DNA of 64,000 nucleotides. Origin: Sphingomonas sp. GTDB taxonomy: Bacteria; Pseudomonadota; Alphaproteobacteria; Sphingomonadales; Sphingomonadaceae. Each line of letters starts with the position of its first letter. Positions within the stretch are counted from its first letter, which is position 1. The position numbers and the translations under genes are program-made. The stretch is taken from assembly GCF_017744835.1 (NCBI RefSeq), contig NZ_JAGIAM010000003.1:806001-870000 (forward strand), read 5' to 3'. Below are positions 16,212-29,977 of this stretch, in pieces. The notes under the pieces are model-generated. The model saw nothing but the letters and a program-made list of their open reading frames with translations, was not told where the DNA came from and did no database searches.

Positions 16212-17363
16212 TCAGCGCGCGTTCTTGTCGAGCGCGGCGACCTGAGTGGCGGCGAGCAGGAAGCCGCCGACCCCATAATATTGGGTGTCGCCGGGGTCGA
16301 CCTTCTCGGGACGATCGCTCACCTGCTGCACATAGCCGAGCCGTCCGTCGGGCTGGATCGCGCGCTGCAGCGCCGCCCAGCCGAGCCGGACTGCGGGCTC
16401 ATATTCGCCCCGAGGCAGCAGCCCGTTGTTGATCCCCCACGCGAGACCATAGGTGTAGAAGGCGGTACCGCTCGTCTCGGGCGGGGAGCCTTCGGGAGCA
16501 AGCAGCGAGGGCGACCAATAGCCGTCGGGCTTCTGCAGCGCCTTGAGCCGGCTCGCCATCTGGAGGAACAGCCCCTCCATACGGACCCGGTCGGCGCTGC
16601 CCCTGGCGAGCAGCGGGATGGTCCGCGCCATGCCGGCGAACACCCAGCCGTTGCCGCGGCTCCAGAATTCCTTGCGGCCCTGCGCGTCGCGGCGCTCGAA
16701 GAAGCGGCTGTCGCGATAGAAGAGGCGTTCGGCGGGATCGTAGAGGAAATCGGTGGTCGCCCAGAATTCGCGCATCGCGAAATCGCGGTACCGCGGGTCG
16801 CCGGTCTGGAGCGACAAGTCGACCAACGCGGCGGGCGCCATGAACAGTGCGTCGCACCAGCACCAGCGCTTCAGGCACTCGGCCGCGCCATAGCCCTGGG
16901 GCGGCACGAAGAAGGCGAGCGAGGTGACGGCGGGCTCGTTGATCACGCGATCGAAGGTGCGCTGCGCGGGGATCCGGGCCGCCTCTCCGGCGCCATTCCG
17001 CGCGGCCCAGAGGTAGGATTGGGTAATGGCGTGATCGTCGGCGAAATAGGGCTTTTCGCCGGGCAGCCACTGGTTGGCGGCGCCCATGTCGAGGATCGCC
17101 TTGCGGATCCGCGGCGGGCCGCCAGCGTCGGCGAGCGCCGTCATCCCGACCCAGAACGCCGCCTGCTCCCAGGCGCGCGGGTTGCGCGTCTCGCCGGTCG
17201 CGCGCGAGACGGTGCCGCCGTGCATCTGCTTGAGCTGCCAGTCGGCGAGCCGCGCCGCCGCCTCCATCGGCGACGACGCAGGTTTCGCCGCGACCGGGCC
17301 CTGCGCGAGAACCGCGGTCGGCGTCGCGACCAGCAATGCCGATGCCAAGGCGAGATGCTTCAT
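16212..17363 (-). CDS. GH105 unsaturated rhamnogalacturonyl/uronyl hydrolase
   Basis: GH105 enzymes release the terminal unsaturated galacturonate left by pectate or rhamnogalacturonan lyases. The 383-aa product has a Sec signal peptide (residues 1-20, ending VLA), so it is periplasmic, and an (alpha/alpha)6-barrel sequence with [13 protein letters not shown] (catalytic Asp about D171) and [11 protein letters not shown]. The ATG at 17363 was preferred over 17384 because GGAGTAGGG lies just upstream and the signal peptide then starts MKHLALASA. Its product is the substrate for the next gene, kduI. Specificity, rhamnogalacturonan versus other uronides, cannot be read from sequence alone. Confidence 0.9.
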   Translation of the reverse strand: MKHLALASALLVATPTAVLAQGPVAAKPASSPMEAAARLADWQLKQMHGGTVSRATGETRNPRAWEQAAFWVGMTALADAGGPPRIRKAILDMGAANQWLPGEKPYFADDHAITQSYLWAARNGAGEAARIPAQRTFDRVINEPAVTSLAFFVPPQGYGAAECLKRWCWCDALFMAPAALVDLSLQTGDPRYRDFAMREFWATTDFLYDPAERLFYRDSRFFERRDAQGRKEFWSRGNGWVFAGMARTIPLLARGSADRVRMEGLFLQMASRLKALQKPDGYWSPSLLAPEGSPPETSGTAFYTYGLAWGINNGLLPRGEYEPAVRLGWAALQRAIQPDGRLGYVQQVSDRPEKVDPGDTQYYGVGGFLLAATQVAALDKNAR

Positions 17364-17461
17364 TTTTGCCCTACTCCAGATCATTCGAACCGGGCTCGCG
17401 CCGCGGCGGATCGCCGAGGCTATATGCCCGAACGCCGTTGAGCCAGCGTGCCGGCTCCGGC

Positions 17462-17497
17462 AAAAAACGGGGCGCCCGTCGAACCCGAGCGCCCCCC
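17462..17497 (-). terminator. Rho-independent terminator after the TonB receptor
   Basis: On the minus strand a stem GGGGCGCTCG / CGGGCGCCCC (one G-T pair) with a TTCGA-containing loop is followed by GTTTTTTG. It lies 8 bp after the receptor's stop and separates it from the GH105-kduI pair. Confidence 0.8.
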
Positions 17498-17504
17498 AGG
17501 GAGG

Positions 17505-20453
17505 TCAGAACCGTCCGCGAACGCCGAACGAGATTGTCGTGCCGTTGAAGAACGAGTTGTCGCGCCGGCTCTGCCCGTTGCCGTCCGGGCCGGTCGGGTC
17601 CTCGTAATAGAAATAGACGTTCTCGTTGGTGATGTTCAGCGCATCGATGCGCAGCTCGATCAGGTCGTTGACCTTGTAGCTGATCGTGCCGTCGAGGAAC
17701 GCCTGCGGCGCCAGATAGGGGACCTGGTTGTTGCCGGTGTTCGTCGAGTTCTGTCCGGTCTTCGCGCGATAGTTGTACGAACCGCGGATCGAGAGCGGCC
17801 CCTTCTCGTAGAAGGCGGTCACGCTGTACGTATAGTCCGGCACGCCCTGCATCGCGATGCGGTCACCGGTCGTCAGGACGAAGTCGTCGCCCTCCTGGTC
17901 GATCAGCGTGAAGCTGCTGGTGATGCCGAGGCCGTCGAACGGCTTGGGGAGGAAAGTGAAGTTCTGCTGATAGGCGAGCTCCAGCCCCTTAAGCTTGAGC
18001 TCGTTCTGGTTCACCGTGATCGTGCGGTCGAACAGGAAGTTGGGATCGATCGTGCTTCCGCCGAGTGCCGGCGGGCACGCTCCCGCGCCGAGCGAAGCGC
18101 AGTTGAAGAGATTGGACGGCAGCCCCAGCGTGCCGAACGGCACTTGCTCGGTGACCGAGAACGGCCGGTCGACGATATTCTTCTGGAACACGCCGCCGCT
18201 GAGCAGCCCGCCCGGCGCAAAATACCATTCGAGGGCCGCGTCGAAGGTGGTTGCGAGCTGCGGCCGTAGGTCCGGATTGCCGACGGTCACTTGGGGATTG
18301 AAGATGTTCGGCACCCGCGTGCCGGCGGCGATCGTCGCCAGCGAACCGCGCGTGATCGTCTGGCCCGCCGATCCGCGCAGCACCAGCTTCGGCGTGATGT
18401 CGAAGGCGAAGCTCGCGGAAGGAAGGAGATCCGAATAGCCGCCCTCGCGCTCGGCGGGAGTGAACCCGCCGCCGGGGGCGGACTGATAGTTGTTGATGAG
18501 CGTCTTGGTGTCCGAATAGCGGATTCCGAAGTTGCCGCGTAGCGCGTGGCTGCCGATCGGGATCTTGAAGCTGGTTTCGAAGAAGGCCGACTTGACGATC
18601 TCCTCTGCCGTGAAGGCCTGGTTGAGCGCCGGCGTCGCCGCGCGGTTCGCGCCGTTCGCGTCGAGCACGTCCATCACGAAATCGCGCGAGAAGGTCGCGA
18701 ATTGCGACGGGTATCCCGAGTTGCCGCCGTTCGCCAATTCGCCGAACTGCACGAACGGGTCCATATAGGCGAACACGCCCAGCGGGTTGGTCGCCAGGGT
18801 TCCGCCGCTCGGAAGCGCGTGCGTGTTGGTGGCGATGCTGCTGCCGTCCTGGCGCTGGACCCGCTTGGTGGTCGACACATAGCTGGCGCCCAGCTTGAGC
18901 GCGAGCATCTGGTCGCCGCCGTCGACCGGCTTCCAGTCGAGCACCGCCCGCGCGGTCTTTTCCCGGTCGAACTCGTCGTTGATCGCGAAGCCCAGCGACG
19001 GGGCGCGATAGAGCGAGGTATCGGTGAAATCGACCGGCGAGCTGATCGTCGGATAGGTGATGTTGTCCGACGGATCGAAGGTCGTCGTGACGCTGTAGAT
19101 GTTCGAGACGATGCGGTTCTCGGAATAGACCGCCGTGCTCTCGCTGATGTTGCCCTGCGCGGAGAGCTTCAGCGTGTCGGTGATGTCATAGGCCGCGCGG
19201 ACGATGCCGTATTTGAACTTGGTGTGGGAGTCCCGGTAGAAGCTCTCGGTCAGCAGGCTCGAATTCCCGAACGTGCCGTAGAGGTTGTTGAACTCGTCGA
19301 TGTGCACGTCGAGTGGGATCAGGCCCGAATTGGTGCCGGTGCCGGGTGCCGAAGTGCTGCCCGAGACCGTGCGCGAGTTGCGCACCGGCACGCCGAAGGT
19401 GAACTCGTCGGTCTGGTCGGTCAGCTCGGAGTAGATGCCGTCGATGCTCGCCTCGAACCGGTCGCTCTTGTACTGGAGCGAGCCGACGAAGCCCAGGCGC
19501 TCGCGCTCGTTGTTCGAGGCGAAGACGCGATAGAAGCGCGGCAGATAGGCGTTCTCGATCTGCGATCGGGTGAGGCCGCTGAAATTGGCGAGCGGGCTGT
19601 CGAGGTTGAGCTCGAAGTTGAACGGGCCGCTCGTGTTGGCGGGGACCGTTCCATAATATGGCCGGCGGCCGAGCGCCGAGCTGTTGTAGCCGCTGGTGCC
19701 GCCGCCGGTCGACTGGAAGCCTGAGCGCTCGTTGACGTTCTGCGCGTAAGCGACGCCGAACAATGCGCCGAAATTGCCCCAGGTGTCGCTGAGCAGCAGC
19801 GAGCCGCGCGGGCGCCATTCCTTGGACTGGGTATTGTAGTTGGCCTGCGCGCTGTAGCGGATCACTCGGCCGTTGTTGTCGAACGGACGCGGGGTCTGCA
19901 GGTCGACGTTGCCGCCGATCCCGCCTTCCTCGAGATTGGCCTGCGGCGACTTGTACACGTCGACACGGCCGAACAGCTCGGACGGGAAGACGTCGTAGTT
20001 GAAGTCGCGGCTCGAGCCGCCGACGTTCATCGCCGAGGTGGTGCGCACCGGCGCGCCGTTGATCGTGGTGACGGTGAATTCGGAGCCGAGGCCGCGGATG
20101 CTGATCCGCTGTCCCTCGTTCGACGCGCCGTCGCGCGACAGGATCACGCCGGGGATGCGCTGGAGCGAGTCGGCGACATTGGCTTCGGGAAACTTGCCGA
20201 TGTCCTCGGCGACGATCGAGTCGCGGAAACCGATCGAGTCGCGCTTGAGCTCGATCGCCTGGCTGAGGCTTCCGCGGAAGCCGGTGACGACGATTTCCTG
20301 CTCCGCCGCGCCCTCCGCCTGGGCGCTGTCGGAGGGCGCGTTCTGGCTAGCGGGTTCGGTAGAGCCGGCGGCCTGCGCATAGGCGGGCGCCGCGGCGAGA
20401 ATGCATGTGAGCGCGCCGGCCGAAACCGCCGACGCGAGAATCGTCTTCCCCAT
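17505..20453 (-). CDS. TonB-dependent receptor of the pectin locus
   Basis: The 982-aa product has a signal peptide (residues 1-27, ending AYAQ), a TonB-box-like segment EIVVTGFRGSL (about 52-62), a plug domain (about 75-195, with PEANVADSLQRIPGV and SIRGLGSEFT) and a 22-strand barrel ending in the aromatic ISFGVRGRF. This fits the TonB-Xanth-Caul subfamily, which imports plant-derived oligosaccharides. Neighbours are GH105, kduI, GH2 and a GntR-type regulator, so the likely ligand is a pectin-type oligosaccharide. An operator-like sequence CTTGTATGATAAG lies 48 bp upstream of its ATG. Its own terminator is downstream. Confidence 0.93.
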   Translation of the reverse strand: MGKTILASAVSAGALTCILAAAPAYAQAAGSTEPASQNAPSDSAQAEGAAEQEIVVTGFRGSLSQAIELKRDSIGFRDSIVAEDIGKFPEANVADSLQRIPGVILSRDGASNEGQRISIRGLGSEFTVTTINGAPVRTTSAMNVGGSSRDFNYDVFPSELFGRVDVYKSPQANLEEGGIGGNVDLQTPRPFDNNGRVIRYSAQANYNTQSKEWRPRGSLLLSDTWGNFGALFGVAYAQNVNERSGFQSTGGGTSGYNSSALGRRPYYGTVPANTSGPFNFELNLDSPLANFSGLTRSQIENAYLPRFYRVFASNNERERLGFVGSLQYKSDRFEASIDGIYSELTDQTDEFTFGVPVRNSRTVSGSTSAPGTGTNSGLIPLDVHIDEFNNLYGTFGNSSLLTESFYRDSHTKFKYGIVRAAYDITDTLKLSAQGNISESTAVYSENRIVSNIYSVTTTFDPSDNITYPTISSPVDFTDTSLYRAPSLGFAINDEFDREKTARAVLDWKPVDGGDQMLALKLGASYVSTTKRVQRQDGSSIATNTHALPSGGTLATNPLGVFAYMDPFVQFGELANGGNSGYPSQFATFSRDFVMDVLDANGANRAATPALNQAFTAEEIVKSAFFETSFKIPIGSHALRGNFGIRYSDTKTLINNYQSAPGGGFTPAEREGGYSDLLPSASFAFDITPKLVLRGSAGQTITRGSLATIAAGTRVPNIFNPQVTVGNPDLRPQLATTFDAALEWYFAPGGLLSGGVFQKNIVDRPFSVTEQVPFGTLGLPSNLFNCASLGAGACPPALGGSTIDPNFLFDRTITVNQNELKLKGLELAYQQNFTFLPKPFDGLGITSSFTLIDQEGDDFVLTTGDRIAMQGVPDYTYSVTAFYEKGPLSIRGSYNYRAKTGQNSTNTGNNQVPYLAPQAFLDGTISYKVNDLIELRIDALNITNENVYFYYEDPTGPDGNGQSRRDNSFFNGTTISFGVRGRF

Positions 20454-20500
20454 TTTCCCTCTCCCAGTTCACGTTCGCGGCTTTTGCCGTCAGTGCGCAG

Positions 20501-20513
20501 CTTGTATGATAAG
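20501..20513. promoter_or_regulatory. Candidate FCD/GntR operator before the TonB receptor
   Basis: CTTGTATGATAAG is an imperfect palindrome in the 200-bp region between the receptor and the regulator gene. A closely related sequence, in inverse orientation TCGTATGACAAGT, overlaps the start codon of the regulator itself (21431-21443). FCD-type GntR proteins often bind such TTGTATGACAA-like sites. Confidence 0.4.
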
Positions 20514-20653
20514 TTTTCCACCGAGCGTCAATTGTCTGACTTGTTTCAGCGATTCCAGCGACTTCCCACCGCCATATGGTAGAGCGGTGCTAAGTTGCGC
20601 CGAACGGATTGAAAAATTGGTACGATAGATTCGCGGAGTAGAACCGAACTCGC

Positions 20654-25672
<5,019 letters not shown>

Positions 25673-25694
25673 CCGACCTGGACGGAGACTTCCG

Positions 25695-26951
25695 ATGGAA
25701 CGCCGCCATTTCCTCGCGTCGGCGCTCGGCGCCGGCACCGCCGCCATCGCGGCTGCGCCCGCCGCTGCCCGCGCTCCGGTTGCGGAGGGCGCGTCCGACC
25801 GCCGCTACATGGTCGACCTGCTCGAGAAGATGGCGGCGCCGGTGCTGGGACCGATGTCCGAGGGCAGGCTCCAGGCCGGCTGGAAGCCCGAGCTCAGCCC
25901 CACCTGGGACGGGCGCAATCCCAAGGTCGGCTATCTCGAGGCGTTCGGCCGTCTGATCTCGGGCATCGCGCCGTGGCTCGCGCTTCCCGATGACGACAGC
26001 GCCGAGGGCAAGCTCCGTGCGAAGCTGCGCCGCCAGGCTCTGGCGAGCTATGCCCATTCGGTCGATCCGGCGAGCCCCGACTATCTGCTGTGGCGCGCCG
26101 AAGGCCAGCCGCTGGTCGATTCGGCCTATTTCACCAATGCCTTCCTGCGCGCGCCCAAGCAGCTGTGGGACCCGCTCGACCCGACGACGAAGAAACGCGT
26201 GGTCGAGGAGATCAAGGGCCTGCGCCGCGTACCGCCCCCCTACACCAACTGGCTGCTCTTCGCGGCGATGAACGAGGCGTTCCTGCTCTCGATCGGCGAG
26301 CAATGGGACCCGATCCGCATCGACCTGGCGGTGCGCAAGATCAACGAATGGTACGTCGGCGACGGCTGGTATGCCGACGGGCCGCACTTCCACTTCGATC
26401 ACTACAATTCCTACGTGATCCAGCCGATGCTGGTGGAAATCCTGGAAGTGCTCGTCGCGACGGGCGCCAAGTTCAACGCGCTCAACCCGCCGGAGCTGCT
26501 CGATCAGGCGACCAAGCGGATGCAGCGCTTCGGCGAGCATCTCGAGCGGTTGATCGGCCCCGACGGCGCCTATGCCCCGATCGGCCGCTCGCTCACCTAC
26601 CGCACCGCGGTGTTCCAGCCGCTGGGGCTGCTCGCCTGGCGCAAGAAGCTGCCCCAGTCGCTGCCCGAGGGTCAGGTCCGCGCGGCGACGCTGGCGGCGC
26701 AGCGCGCGATCTTCCGAAATCCTTCGAACTTCACGCCCGAAGGCTATCTTACGATCGGCTTCGCCGGGCATCAGGCGACGCTGGGCGACATCTATTCCAA
26801 CGCCGGAAGCATGTATATCGCGGCGGAGAGCCTGATCGCCCTCGGCCTTCCGGCGCAGGACAGCTACTGGATCGTCCCCGCCCTGCCCTGGACGACCCGG
26901 AAGGCGTTCGGCGGCCAGCCTTTCCCCAAGGATTATTATGCGAACTACTAG
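25695..26951 (+). CDS. DUF2264 exported protein, candidate glycoside hydrolase
   Basis: The 418-aa product starts MERRHFLASALGAGTAAIAA, a twin-arginine-like export signal, then continues with the DUF2264 pattern: YMVDLLEKMAAPVL, DYLLWRAEGQPLVDSAYF, NWLLFAAMNEAFLL, WYVGDGWYADGPHFHFDHYNSY and an acidic GAYAPIGRSLTYR stretch. The (alpha/alpha)6 look agrees with uronidase-type hydrolases; some members of this group have been reported to act on glucuronic or galacturonic units. It lies 22 bp after DUF4861 with GGAGACTTCCG before the ATG, so it is the third gene of the GH2 operon. Confidence 0.8.
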   Translation: MERRHFLASALGAGTAAIAAAPAAARAPVAEGASDRRYMVDLLEKMAAPVLGPMSEGRLQAGWKPELSPTWDGRNPKVGYLEAFGRLISGIAPWLALPDDDSAEGKLRAKLRRQALASYAHSVDPASPDYLLWRAEGQPLVDSAYFTNAFLRAPKQLWDPLDPTTKKRVVEEIKGLRRVPPPYTNWLLFAAMNEAFLLSIGEQWDPIRIDLAVRKINEWYVGDGWYADGPHFHFDHYNSYVIQPMLVEILEVLVATGAKFNALNPPELLDQATKRMQRFGEHLERLIGPDGAYAPIGRSLTYRTAVFQPLGLLAWRKKLPQSLPEGQVRAATLAAQRAIFRNPSNFTPEGYLTIGFAGHQATLGDIYSNAGSMYIAAESLIALGLPAQDSYWIVPALPWTTRKAFGGQPFPKDYYANY

Positions 26952-26960
26952 CCGCGCGGC

Positions 26961-27764
26961 TCAGACCCCCAGCGCCGCCAGCGCCTCCGCGACCGATCCG
27001 GCATAGCCGCGCCCGAACAGCCGCAGATGCACGAGCAGCGGCCAGAGCCGGTAGATGGATTGCCGCTCGCGCCAGCCGGGCTCCAGCCCGAGCGCGTCGA
27101 AGAAACCCGGCGGCGGATGGTCGAACAGCGTCAGCATGGCGGCGTCGACCTCGCGATCGCCATGATAGCAGGCGGGGTCGATCAGCCCGCTGACGCGCGT
27201 GTCTTCGACCAGGATGTTGCCGCCCCACAGATCGCCGTGCAGCAGCGACGCCGGCGGGTGCGCCGGAAGCCGGCCGGACAGATCGCCGGCCAGCCTTTCG
27301 ATCCGGCGACCGAGCTCGGTGTCGACATGCGGGAGATGGCAGCGCAGCCGGCGCTCGGCCCAGAACGCTGGCCAATCGTCGCTCCAGCCGTTGCGGACCG
27401 TGACGGCACCAAAGCGGTGATCCGTGTCCCAGCCGAACCGGTCCGCCCGGCGACCGTGGAGCTGGTTGAGGACCGTTGCGAGATCCGACCATGCTCCCAC
27501 GAGGCGGCCCCCGGACGGCAGCCGCTCCATCAGGAGAAGTTCGGGTCCCACTGCGACGACCGAGGGCGCGGGAGCACCGGCACCGGCGATCGCTGCGAGC
27601 ATCGCGGCCTCCGCCTCGGCCGCCGGCCCGGGCTTTGCGACCAGCCGCTCGCCCCCGGCCAGCTCGAGTTCGAACACGCTCGACAGATCGCCGCCCGCCA
27701 GCGGCCGCGCCGCGACGACGCTGGCGCCCAGCAGGCGCTCGGCGTCGCGGGCGATCCGGCTCAC
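26961..27764 (-). CDS. Fructosamine/ketosamine-3-kinase family protein
   Basis: These kinases phosphorylate sugars bound to protein amines, which then detach, repairing glycation. The 267-aa product has the aminoglycoside-phosphotransferase-like fold, with a catalytic loop LLHGDLWGGNIL, an IDPACYHGDREVD metal-binding motif and the family end WPLLVHLRLFGRGY. It starts with GTG at 27764, overlapping the stop of the phosphatase gene (GTGA), so the two are coupled. It converges on the DUF2264 gene with only 9 bp between. Confidence 0.88.
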   Translation of the reverse strand: MSRIARDAERLLGASVVAARPLAGGDLSSVFELELAGGERLVAKPGPAAEAEAAMLAAIAGAGAPAPSVVAVGPELLLMERLPSGGRLVGAWSDLATVLNQLHGRRADRFGWDTDHRFGAVTVRNGWSDDWPAFWAERRLRCHLPHVDTELGRRIERLAGDLSGRLPAHPPASLLHGDLWGGNILVEDTRVSGLIDPACYHGDREVDAAMLTLFDHPPPGFFDALGLEPGWRERQSIYRLWPLLVHLRLFGRGYAGSVAEALAALGV

Positions 27765-28234
27765 CGCGACAATTGCTCGACCAGCGCCTGCGCGGCCAGG
27801 TCCACCTGCGCCCAGGTCGCCTCGAAGCCTTCCTCTCCGCCATAATAGGGATCGGCGACGGCTTGTCCCTCCATCCCGGGCACGAGGTCGAGCAGCAGGC
27901 CCAGCCGGGCGCGTGCCTTGGCCGGCGCGAGCGCGCGCAAATTGGAAAGGTTCGAATGATCGAGCGCGAGGATATGGTCGAACCGCAGGAAATCCGCAGC
28001 CTCGACCTGGCGCGCCCGATAGCCGGAAATGTCGATCCCGTGCCGCCGCGCGACGGCCTGCGCGCGCCGGTCCGGGGCGTGGCCGACGTGCCACTCGCCC
28101 GTCCCGGCGGAATCGGCATCGACGTCGAGCCCCGCCGCCTGCGCGCGGGCGCGGAAGGCGCCCTCGGCCAGCGGCGAGCGGCAGATGTTGCCGAGGCAGA
28201 CGAACAGGACGGCGGGCTTGGACGAAGTCGGCAT
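27761..28234 (-). CDS. Low-molecular-weight protein tyrosine phosphatase
   Basis: The 157-aa product has the catalytic loop CLGNICRS (C13, R19) near the N-terminus and the C-terminal DPYYGGEEGF with the general-acid aspartate. Length is normal. ATG at 28234 was chosen because the signature then starts at residue 9. Pairing with a fructosamine kinase by GTGA overlap suggests a joint sugar-phosphate or protein-repair role; LMW phosphatases can act on ketosamine phosphates, but that is inference. Confidence 0.92.
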   Translation of the reverse strand: MPTSSKPAVLFVCLGNICRSPLAEGAFRARAQAAGLDVDADSAGTGEWHVGHAPDRRAQAVARRHGIDISGYRARQVEAADFLRFDHILALDHSNLSNLRALAPAKARARLGLLLDLVPGMEGQAVADPYYGGEEGFEATWAQVDLAAQALVEQLSR

Positions 28235-28272
28235 GGGCTGGACCCTAGGATCGATGCCCAAGCCTCGCAACG

Positions 28273-29898
28273 TCAGGCGAACGCCCGCCGCCCGCGCTCG
28301 GCGTGCATGCGATGGGTATCCGCGATCGTCGTGTCGCGCGCCTGGATCGTCCGCAGGAACAGCCACTCGCCGGTCACGCGCTGGGGCGTGATCTCGAGCG
28401 TCATATAGCCGCGCCGGCTGGTGTCGGCCCATTTCAGCTCGGGGTTCGCGGCGACGAAGCCCTGCGCCACGGTCCGCGGATCGGCGGCGAAGCTGCCCTC
28501 CATCCCGCCCGAAGTGACTGCCTGCCCGGCGAACTCCACGCCGGCGGGGCGCCCGTCCTCGGCGAGCGAATAGGCCCAGGCATTGTGGCTGTCGCCCGAG
28601 AGCATCACCAAGTCCGCATCGGCCGCCTGCGCGGCCTTGAGCAGCCGCGAGCGCGCCGCCGGATAGCCGTCCCAGCGATCCATCCACATCGGCACGTCCT
28701 GCGCCGCCGCGCGAATGTCGTTGCGGAAGCGCTCGGCGGTGCGCGCGTTGGTCTCGGGGCGAAGCCAGCCGAGCGCGTCCCTGGGCATCACCGTGCGCCC
28801 GAGGATCGTTCCCATGCCGACGAGCTGCCAGGCGGTCGAGCGCGCATTGGCCTTGAACGCATGCGCGAGCCAGCTTTCCTGCGTCGTGCCGAGCATCGTG
28901 GCCGAAGGATCCTGCCAGGCCCCGTCGCGGAACGCCTTGAGTGCGGCCTCGGGGTTGGCGGCCTGGAAGACCGCTGCGAGATCGGCTTGGCGAGTGCGGG
29001 CGAGCAGCCGGGATTCTGTGCGATAGAGCGTCGCGAGATTGCCCAGCGCATAGGCCTTCCACGGCTCGTCCGAGACGGGCATCCACTCGCGATAGGCCTG
29101 CATCGAGGCGGCGCGACGCGTGTTCCACTCGCCTTCGGTAGTGGGCTGGTGGTTCTGCGCACCGCCTTCCCAGCTGTCGTTGGCGGATTCATGATCGTCC
29201 CACAGCGCCACCATCGGCGCCATCTGGTGCAGCCGCTGGAGGTCCGGGTCCGAGCGATAGCAGCCGAAGCGCAGGCGATAGTCGGCAAGCGCGATCATCT
29301 CGTGATCGGGCTCGAGCACGCGCCCCGCGACCAGCCGGTCGTGATAGGAAGCGGTGCCATATTCGTAGAGATAATCGCCGACGTGCAGCCACAGGTCGAG
29401 GTCCTGGCGCTGCGCGGCATGGCCATAGGCGTTGAACCAGCCGATCGGCAGGTTGGCGCAGGAGAAGAGCGCGAGCTTGAAGCTGGGCGCCTCCCCTTCG
29501 GGCAGCGTCTTGGTGCGGCCCACCGGCGACTTGGTGCCGTCCGGCGCGATGAAGCGGTACCAGTGGACCGTGCCCGGTTTGAGCCCGTCGACCGTGATCT
29601 TGGCGGTCCAGTCGCGATGTGCGCCGGTGCGGACGCTACCGCCCGACACGCGCCGGGTGAATTCGGGATCCAGCGCTACTTCGACGTCGAGCCGGATCTC
29701 GCCGTCGCCCGCCGCGGGCACATAGCGCGTCCACAACAGCATCGTGTCGGCGCCGGGTTCGCCGCTCGCCACATTGTGCGTGAATCCGCGCGCGCCGAGC
29801 AGCTCGGCGGCCAGGCCGCGGCCGGCAGGAAGCATGAGCGCGCCCAGCCCCATGCTGCCCCCCAGAATGAGGCTGCGACGATCGATATTGAGAGCCAT
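28273..29898 (-). CDS. phoD: PhoD-type alkaline phosphatase
   Basis: The 541-aa product has a twin-arginine-type signal (NIDRRSLILGGSMGLG, residues 4-19), the PhoD N-terminal domain (FTHNVASGEPGADTMLLWTRY) and the metallophosphatase domain (about 140-510) with HVGDYLYEYG, WDDHESANDSW and MLSGDSHNAW, which carry the metal ligands of the Fe/Ca-dependent family. It hydrolyses phosphate mono- and diesters in the periplasm. It lies downstream of a TonB receptor on the same strand, 79 bp away with a strong hairpin between, so the pair may import and dephosphorylate the same organic compound. Confidence 0.92.
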   Translation of the reverse strand: MALNIDRRSLILGGSMGLGALMLPAGRGLAAELLGARGFTHNVASGEPGADTMLLWTRYVPAAGDGEIRLDVEVALDPEFTRRVSGGSVRTGAHRDWTAKITVDGLKPGTVHWYRFIAPDGTKSPVGRTKTLPEGEAPSFKLALFSCANLPIGWFNAYGHAAQRQDLDLWLHVGDYLYEYGTASYHDRLVAGRVLEPDHEMIALADYRLRFGCYRSDPDLQRLHQMAPMVALWDDHESANDSWEGGAQNHQPTTEGEWNTRRAASMQAYREWMPVSDEPWKAYALGNLATLYRTESRLLARTRQADLAAVFQAANPEAALKAFRDGAWQDPSATMLGTTQESWLAHAFKANARSTAWQLVGMGTILGRTVMPRDALGWLRPETNARTAERFRNDIRAAAQDVPMWMDRWDGYPAARSRLLKAAQAADADLVMLSGDSHNAWAYSLAEDGRPAGVEFAGQAVTSGGMEGSFAADPRTVAQGFVAANPELKWADTSRRGYMTLEITPQRVTGEWLFLRTIQARDTTIADTHRMHAERGRRAFA

Positions 29899-29926
29899 CG
29901 GCTTTTCCTTGACGCAGGAGGGAGTG

Positions 29927-29960
29927 CCCCGCGGCCGCGTGTTCGTGCGCGGCCGCGGGG
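29927..29960 (-). other. Strong hairpin between TonB receptor and phoD
   Basis: A perfect 13-bp stem CCCCGCGGCCGCG / CGCGGCCGCGGGG with an 8-nt loop lies in the 79-bp junction. There is no T-run, so it is more likely an mRNA stabiliser or attenuator than a full terminator. Confidence 0.5.
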
Positions 29961-29977
29961 TCGGGGTCAGGCGGCGA